A stretch of 64,000 nucleotides of DNA from Chromatiaceae bacterium (lineage in GTDB: Bacteria > Pseudomonadota > Gammaproteobacteria > Chromatiales > Chromatiaceae), in assembly GCA_024235215.1 (NCBI GenBank), contig JACKMU010000002.1, positions 558,001 through 622,000 on the forward strand, written 5' to 3'. The position numbers and the translations under genes are program-made. Position 1 is the stretch's first letter. Each line of letters starts with the position of its first letter. Below are positions 60,356 through 64,000 of the stretch, piece by piece. The notes below the pieces were generated by a model, which was not told where the DNA came from, ran no database searches, and saw only the letters and a program-made list of their open reading frames with translations.

Positions 60356-60694
60356 CTGTTTTTCCTGTTCAAATCGTCAGAAGCCCCATATTCAATCAAC
60401 AAGATGGTGAATTTCCTCTCTGCTCGATTAACCGTACAGTCACTTCCAGGCGCTGGTAGGGCCGCATTACCCAGCTATGAGCGCGTGCAAAAATACCCGA
60501 GATAGCCCGATCATTCAAAAAAATTTTCACTATGAGTAAGAAATTTTATCACCTATCTGATCGCCTACAGCGCGTTTTTTCGTTTTGGAGCGGTCTACCA
60601 TCGATTGATCAGCAGAAACTCCACCTCTCGCGCAGCAGGACTGAATAGCCACTGCAATCGATCAACAGCAAACCACCAGGCAGGCTCGGCAATC
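60356..60694. other. divergent intergenic region panP / QueG-like gene
   Basis: 339 bp; AT-rich in the middle, no supported gene, no strong hairpin. Promoters for both flanking genes are expected but not clearly seen. Confidence 0.4.
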
Positions 60695-61405
60695 ATGCAA
60701 AAGCTTGAGCAAGGTTTAAAATATCTTGGAAGTCATGGACTTAATCTGATCTCAATACTCGACTGCGGCAAGCTGCCCAAATTAACCAGTGCAACGATTT
60801 GCGATTCTGGCATAGCGCTCTTCGACTATCAGCGTCTGTTATTGATCGGACACGGCGGGCGGTTGCTGTGGCACGCACTGCGTGCACAGGGGATGGAAAC
60901 AGTAGATCCGGTAGATCACTACAGCGTCACCGTGATATCCCAGTTTATTCAAATCCACCTGCGCAATGCGCCGCTGCTCTGGCTCTATCCACTCACGCAG
61001 CACCAGGTTCCATTGCAGCAGTTGGGGGCTGCGGCAGGTTGGGACCACCCCTCTCCGCTGGGATTGGGCATCAGCCCGGACTATGGCCTTTGGTATGCTT
61101 ACCGGGCCGCCCTGCTGATCGATGCCGACCTGCCGCTGACGCCACTCCACAGATCGTTATCCCCGTGTGACGGCTGTAGCGACAAACCCTGTGTCCGTCA
61201 CTGTCCAGTCGGTGCGGTGCGATCGACGGGTATGGCTATGGAGGTCTGTGCGAAGCAGCGTCTGGCGGAAAAATCAATCTGTGCCGACAGATGCCCAGCG
61301 AGAATGGCCTGCCCGGTGCACCCGGAGCACAGATACGAACTCGATCAGATCCAGTATCACTACCACCACTCGCTGGCAACACTGCGTGACTGGTATGCCG
61401 TATAA
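60695..61405 (+). CDS. QueG-like iron-sulfur protein of unknown function
   Basis: 236 aa. The C-terminal CDGCSDKPCVRHCPVGAV is a ferredoxin-type cysteine set, with more cysteines at CAKQR, CADRCPARMACP. The N-terminal part resembles the cobalamin-binding region of epoxyqueuosine reductase-like proteins (substituted and shorter). The protein is much shorter than QueG (about 350 aa), so queuosine function is doubtful. The ATG at 60695 is chosen inside a longer open frame; only a weak AGG precedes it. Confidence 0.65.
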   Translation: MQKLEQGLKYLGSHGLNLISILDCGKLPKLTSATICDSGIALFDYQRLLLIGHGGRLLWHALRAQGMETVDPVDHYSVTVISQFIQIHLRNAPLLWLYPLTQHQVPLQQLGAAAGWDHPSPLGLGISPDYGLWYAYRAALLIDADLPLTPLHRSLSPCDGCSDKPCVRHCPVGAVRSTGMAMEVCAKQRLAEKSICADRCPARMACPVHPEHRYELDQIQYHYHHSLATLRDWYAV

Positions 61406-61457
61406 CGGGATGCAGACGGCACACGGTTCAGCGCTACCTGACCGGACCCCAAGATAT

Positions 61458-61775
61458 TCAGCCCCCACCCCGGTGAAAACAGAGATCGAATCTATCCATG
61501 AATGTGCTGCGTTGCACTCTGTCCAGACCGGTGAAATGGAAATCGACACGGGTGACCGGCAGACACAGTGACGCGATTTTTCGACTTCCCGCCTCGTGTA
61601 ACTCTATCAGGATCGTACCTGCCGGATGGGCAATGTGAACTTTTCCCTGATCCTGGCTATAGGTCAATGGCGCTATCGCCGCTGGCAGAGTCCTCAGGAA
61701 CTCTCTCGCTGTCAGTCCCATCTCGCGGGAAAAGCTGCTCGGCAATTCGTCTTTCATGGTTGAATGCAAGCGCAT
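61458..61775 (-). CDS. conserved-looking hypothetical protein, 105 aa
   Basis: Unrecognised. MGLTAREFLRTLPAAIAPLTY, then a beta-rich part ending LCLPVTRVDFHFTGLDRVQRSTFMDRFDLCFHRGGG. The end GGG is notable beside a MoaD-like gene, but it is probably chance. The frame extends to 61952, across the inverted repeat and into moaD-like sequence; I take the ATG at 61775. It is the last gene of the aldehyde oxidoreductase cluster on this strand. Confidence 0.55.
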   Translation of the reverse strand: MRLHSTMKDELPSSFSREMGLTAREFLRTLPAAIAPLTYSQDQGKVHIAHPAGTILIELHEAGSRKIASLCLPVTRVDFHFTGLDRVQRSTFMDRFDLCFHRGGG

Positions 61776-61874
61776 GATGCTTTCGCCATCATAAGTGTGA
61801 CGTTTGTTTCGGCAGCTGCTCCGCCTGCATCGTTCTGACTTCCCACTTCCATGTGGGTCGCCTGTCGGGCGTTC

Positions 61875-61911
61875 GCCTGAATATTTTGTCCACTGAACAA
61901 AATATTCAGGC
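61875..61911. repeat. perfect 15-bp inverted repeat
   Basis: Left arm 61875-61889 (GCCTGAATATTTTGT), loop 61890-61896, right arm 61897-61911 (ACAAAATATTCAGGC). All fifteen pairs match. It starts one base after the MoaD-like stop codon and has no T run, so it may be an RNA stability or processing hairpin, a bidirectional terminator, or a dispersed palindromic element. Confidence 0.9.
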
Positions 61912-62163
61912 TCACCCACCCGCAACCGCGGGCCAGACGGCGAGTTCATCACCGTCGGAGAGGGGAAGGTGGCGCGCGCTGGGGGGAACGAAAACGCCGT
62001 TCACCAACACCAGATGAACCTGGGCAAGGGGTACCCCGTGCTGTTGTAGCACACTCAATGGTGAGCTGTTGTCCGGCAACTCCAGATTCACCGCGTTCCT
62101 TTCCGCGCCTGTGGGCAGAAACTCGCTGAAGGAGGCATACAGCTTGAACTTGAGCCTGATCAA
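61912..62163 (-). CDS. MoaD/ThiS-like ubiquitin-fold sulfur carrier
   Basis: 83 aa beta-grasp protein ending in the functional Gly-Gly (LAVWPAVAGG). VHLVLVNGVFVPPSARHLPLSDGDELAVWP matches MoaD/ThiS. Such proteins are thiocarboxylated by an E1-like enzyme and donate sulfur for the dithiolene of molybdopterin. Next to an aldehyde:ferredoxin oxidoreductase gene it is probably devoted to the tungstopterin cofactor, an inference from context. Confidence 0.88.
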   Translation of the reverse strand: MIRLKFKLYASFSEFLPTGAERNAVNLELPDNSSPLSVLQQHGVPLAQVHLVLVNGVFVPPSARHLPLSDGDELAVWPAVAGG

Positions 62164-62205
62164 TCCACCCCACCGAAAAGTCAGAGAGTGATATGCGTAA
62201 ACTAC

Positions 62206-63450
62206 CTACTGTATCGTTGCCAGGTAGGCCTCCATCACCCGGCTCGGGTCTCTGGTCAGTCGAGCCTTCCAGTCGCCGAGATCGATTCGGCTCTGAATCA
62301 GGCCGCGCAGCACACCGACATGCTCAGTGAAACCGAGGGTGATGGCGCCAACCAGACGCCGCCCATCGAACTGCAGCTTGATGTAGCGATAATTCGCCTC
62401 ATCCAGCAGTTGCGCAGCCTCCCCACCATCGGCACCCTGCCAAAGCCCGTAGGAAGTGGAGATCAGCCCTAGCGAGTCGAGCACGTTCATTCCCAGACTG
62501 CCCTGATAGCGAACTTTACATCCGCTCATATTGAGGGCTGCCAACCGTCCCGTCTCGACCGCGACCGGCTGAATCGCATGCACCGAGTGTTTCCCGGTGT
62601 TCCAGTCAAACCCCTCACATACGTCGCCTGCTGCGTAGATACCGACGGCCGAACTCTGCAGATACTCATCCACCACCACACCCTGCCTGATCTCGATCCC
62701 GCTACCGGCAAGAAATTCGACATTGGGACGCACACCAGTGGCCACCACAATCAGATCCGCTGCAATTTCACCCCCCTGGGCAGTCTGTACCAGATAACGG
62801 GAGGCGCCCGATGGATCAGGCACTACCCTCCTGATTTCCGTCGAGGTCCTGACATCCACACCTTGAGCAATGCACCACCGTTTGATCAGATTACCGGCCG
62901 TCTGGTCCATCATACGTGGCACCATACGGTCTCCCATCTCGATCACGGTAAGTTTCACCTGTCGCCGCGCCAGCGCCTCCATGATGATCGAACCGATAAA
63001 ACCGGCGCCCATCAGCACTACGCGGCTGCCAGCAGCCGCGTAGTGCGCGATATCCCGGGCGTCCTGCAGAGTCCAGCAGTGGTGGATTGCCGGCTGATCG
63101 AGTCCAGAAACCGGCGGTTTGACCGGATGGGAACCACTGGCGACCAACAGCCGATCAAACGCCAGCGTTTCACCACTGTGCAGTGAGAGTCGGCGGGTGT
63201 TGCTATCGACACCCTTCACCCAATCTCTGACACACTTTATCCCGAGTGCGTCGAAGTGATCCGGGGAGTGCCGCAGGTAAGTTCCGGCTTCTTCGATCTG
63301 GCCCGCAAGCAGATAGGGTATCGCCATGCGTGAGTAAGCAGGTTCCGGCTCGCCGCCGACTACCACAATCTCAGCCTGTGCATCCTCCCTGCGCAGCGTC
63401 TCAGCCGCCACCACTCCGGTTGGACCGGCACCGATAATCGCGTATCTCAT
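62206..63450 (-). CDS. FAD-dependent NAD(P)/ferredoxin-type oxidoreductase
   Basis: 414 aa two-Rossmann flavoprotein of the ferredoxin/rubredoxin-NAD reductase fold. FAD site YAIIGAGPTGVVAAETL at the N-terminus, second nucleotide site VVLMGAGFIGSIIMEAL, then GIYAAGDVCEG. No iron-sulfur cluster motif. It follows the aldehyde oxidoreductase gene by 5 bp and precedes the MoaD-like gene by 42 bp, so it likely passes electrons between the aldehyde enzyme's ferredoxin and NAD(P)H. The ATG 20 codons inside the frame gives the usual start. Confidence 0.88.
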   Translation of the reverse strand: MRYAIIGAGPTGVVAAETLRREDAQAEIVVVGGEPEPAYSRMAIPYLLAGQIEEAGTYLRHSPDHFDALGIKCVRDWVKGVDSNTRRLSLHSGETLAFDRLLVASGSHPVKPPVSGLDQPAIHHCWTLQDARDIAHYAAAGSRVVLMGAGFIGSIIMEALARRQVKLTVIEMGDRMVPRMMDQTAGNLIKRWCIAQGVDVRTSTEIRRVVPDPSGASRYLVQTAQGGEIAADLIVVATGVRPNVEFLAGSGIEIRQGVVVDEYLQSSAVGIYAAGDVCEGFDWNTGKHSVHAIQPVAVETGRLAALNMSGCKVRYQGSLGMNVLDSLGLISTSYGLWQGADGGEAAQLLDEANYRYIKLQFDGRRLVGAITLGFTEHVGVLRGLIQSRIDLGDWKARLTRDPSRVMEAYLATIQ

Positions 63451-63455
63451 CGCAA

Positions 63456-64000
63456 TCAGAGTCCCAGTCGGGAGAGCGTTTCCCGGGTTGGAACACCGGA
63501 CTCGTCCCAACCACGCAGCTGATAATATTCCGGCAACATCTGTTCCAGACCGTTCACCCTCCCCTTGGCTGGACCACTCTTCGCAGCATCTTTGAGCAGA
63601 CGCTTCGGCAACGTGTCATCCTTGCCGGTAAAACCAGCCGCAAGATTGAACTGTCGTTCCATGTTCCAGATACGTTCACCCACTTCCGAGAGTCGTTCCA
63701 GACTCCACTCCCCGTCACAGGCTGCATCGACCTGCGGCTGAAAATCGTCCAACGACCAGGCGAAGGTGGTGAACAGACAGAGCCCGGTGGAATCCACCGC
63801 CGCGGTGGCATCCTGGAAAGCCTTAACCAGACCGGCCTTCCCCTCGGTAGCGAGCGGATCGGTCTTCTCCGGAATACCCAGTATCTCCGAGGCAACGGTA
63901 TAGCTGCGCAGATGACAGGCACCGCGGTTACTGGTGGCGTAAGTCAGCCCCATTCCCTGAATGCCGCGTGGATCGTATGCGGGAAACTCCTGGCCTTTCA
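63456..64000 (-). CDS. aldehyde:ferredoxin oxidoreductase (tungsten enzyme family), C-terminal part
   Basis: Only the last 181 or so codons are in the window; the 5' part lies beyond 64000. EFPAYDPRGIQGMGLTYATSNRGACH is the AOR-family hallmark (given here as fragments: PAYDPRG and GLTYATSNRGACH). The family holds a tungsten bis-pyranopterin and a [4Fe-4S] cluster, oxidising aldehydes to acids with ferredoxin. A Cys near CLFTTFAW is a typical cluster ligand. Substrate is unknown; benzoyl-CoA-pathway and aliphatic forms share these motifs. Confidence 0.9.
   Translation of the reverse strand, partial: KGQEFPAYDPRGIQGMGLTYATSNRGACHLRSYTVASEILGIPEKTDPLATEGKAGLVKAFQDATAAVDSTGLCLFTTFAWSLDDFQPQVDAACDGEWSLERLSEVGERIWNMERQFNLAAGFTGKDDTLPKRLLKDAAKSGPAKGRVNGLEQMLPEYYQLRGWDESGVPTRETLSRLGL

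Overview
The window is a gene-dense bacterial chromosome segment with core metabolism and housekeeping genes. No rRNA, tRNA, insertion sequence, prophage or CRISPR array was seen. Gene content and order point to a gammaproteobacterium, most likely a sulfur-oxidising Chromatiales-type or symbiont-related lineage. The taxon is inferred, not proven. Evidence for it: the order leuC-leuD-leuB-asd-fimV-truA-trpF-trpB-trpA-accD-folC and dedD-cvpA-purF-metZ; the block rimP-nusA-infB-rbfA-truB-rpsO-pnp; a PanP-type decarboxylase; a multi-subunit 2-oxoacid:ferredoxin oxidoreductase; and an aldehyde:ferredoxin oxidoreductase cluster.

Layout. 1-4.5 kb: two unknown small genes, a Crp/Fnr regulator, recA, pncC/cinA-thpR, a cupin and a cold-shock gene. 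4.7-7.9 kb: a two-component system and a Met-rich exported protein. 7.9-15.2 kb (minus strand): metZ-methyltransferase-hypF behind a SAM-II-like riboswitch, then purF, cvpA and dedD. 15.8-20.3 kb: a four-gene pyruvate/2-oxoacid:ferredoxin oxidoreductase operon, placed between folC and dedD, which are neighbours in many gammaproteobacteria. 20.8-34.1 kb: folC, accD, trpABF, truA, fimV, asd, leuB, leuD and leuC, with a divergent LysR gene at 34.2 kb. 35-42.8 kb: MFS carrier, aroC, tolC-like gene, M23 peptidase, ABC exporter, YheT-type hydrolase. 42.8-46.4 kb: DUF4342 protein, tandem UspA, NhaD-type antiporter, a DNA glycosylase. 46.5-55.1 kb: the transcription/translation block. 55.5-58.6 kb: upp-uraA and a Sel1-lytic transglycosylase. 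58.7-61.4 kb: panP and a QueG-like iron-sulfur protein. 61.4-64 kb: an aldehyde oxidoreductase cluster running off the right edge.

The most interesting signals are regulatory. (1) Upstream of metZ is a complete riboswitch-like unit: an extended -10 promoter, a SAM-II (SAM-alpha) aptamer, a competing antiterminator, and a terminator with eight Ts. (2) The recA promoter carries GAAC-N7-GAAC, the direct repeat known as the alphaproteobacterial SOS box, overlapping the predicted start point; no CTGT-N8-ACAG box was seen. (3) Two PdhR/FadR-type palindromes (TGGT-N3-ACCA) 177 bp apart precede the oxidoreductase operon. Other structures include an array of 7-bp repeats in both orientations between purF and metZ, and a perfect 15-bp inverted repeat after a MoaD-like gene. 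All functional statements come from reading the sequence and remembered family features; no database search was run.
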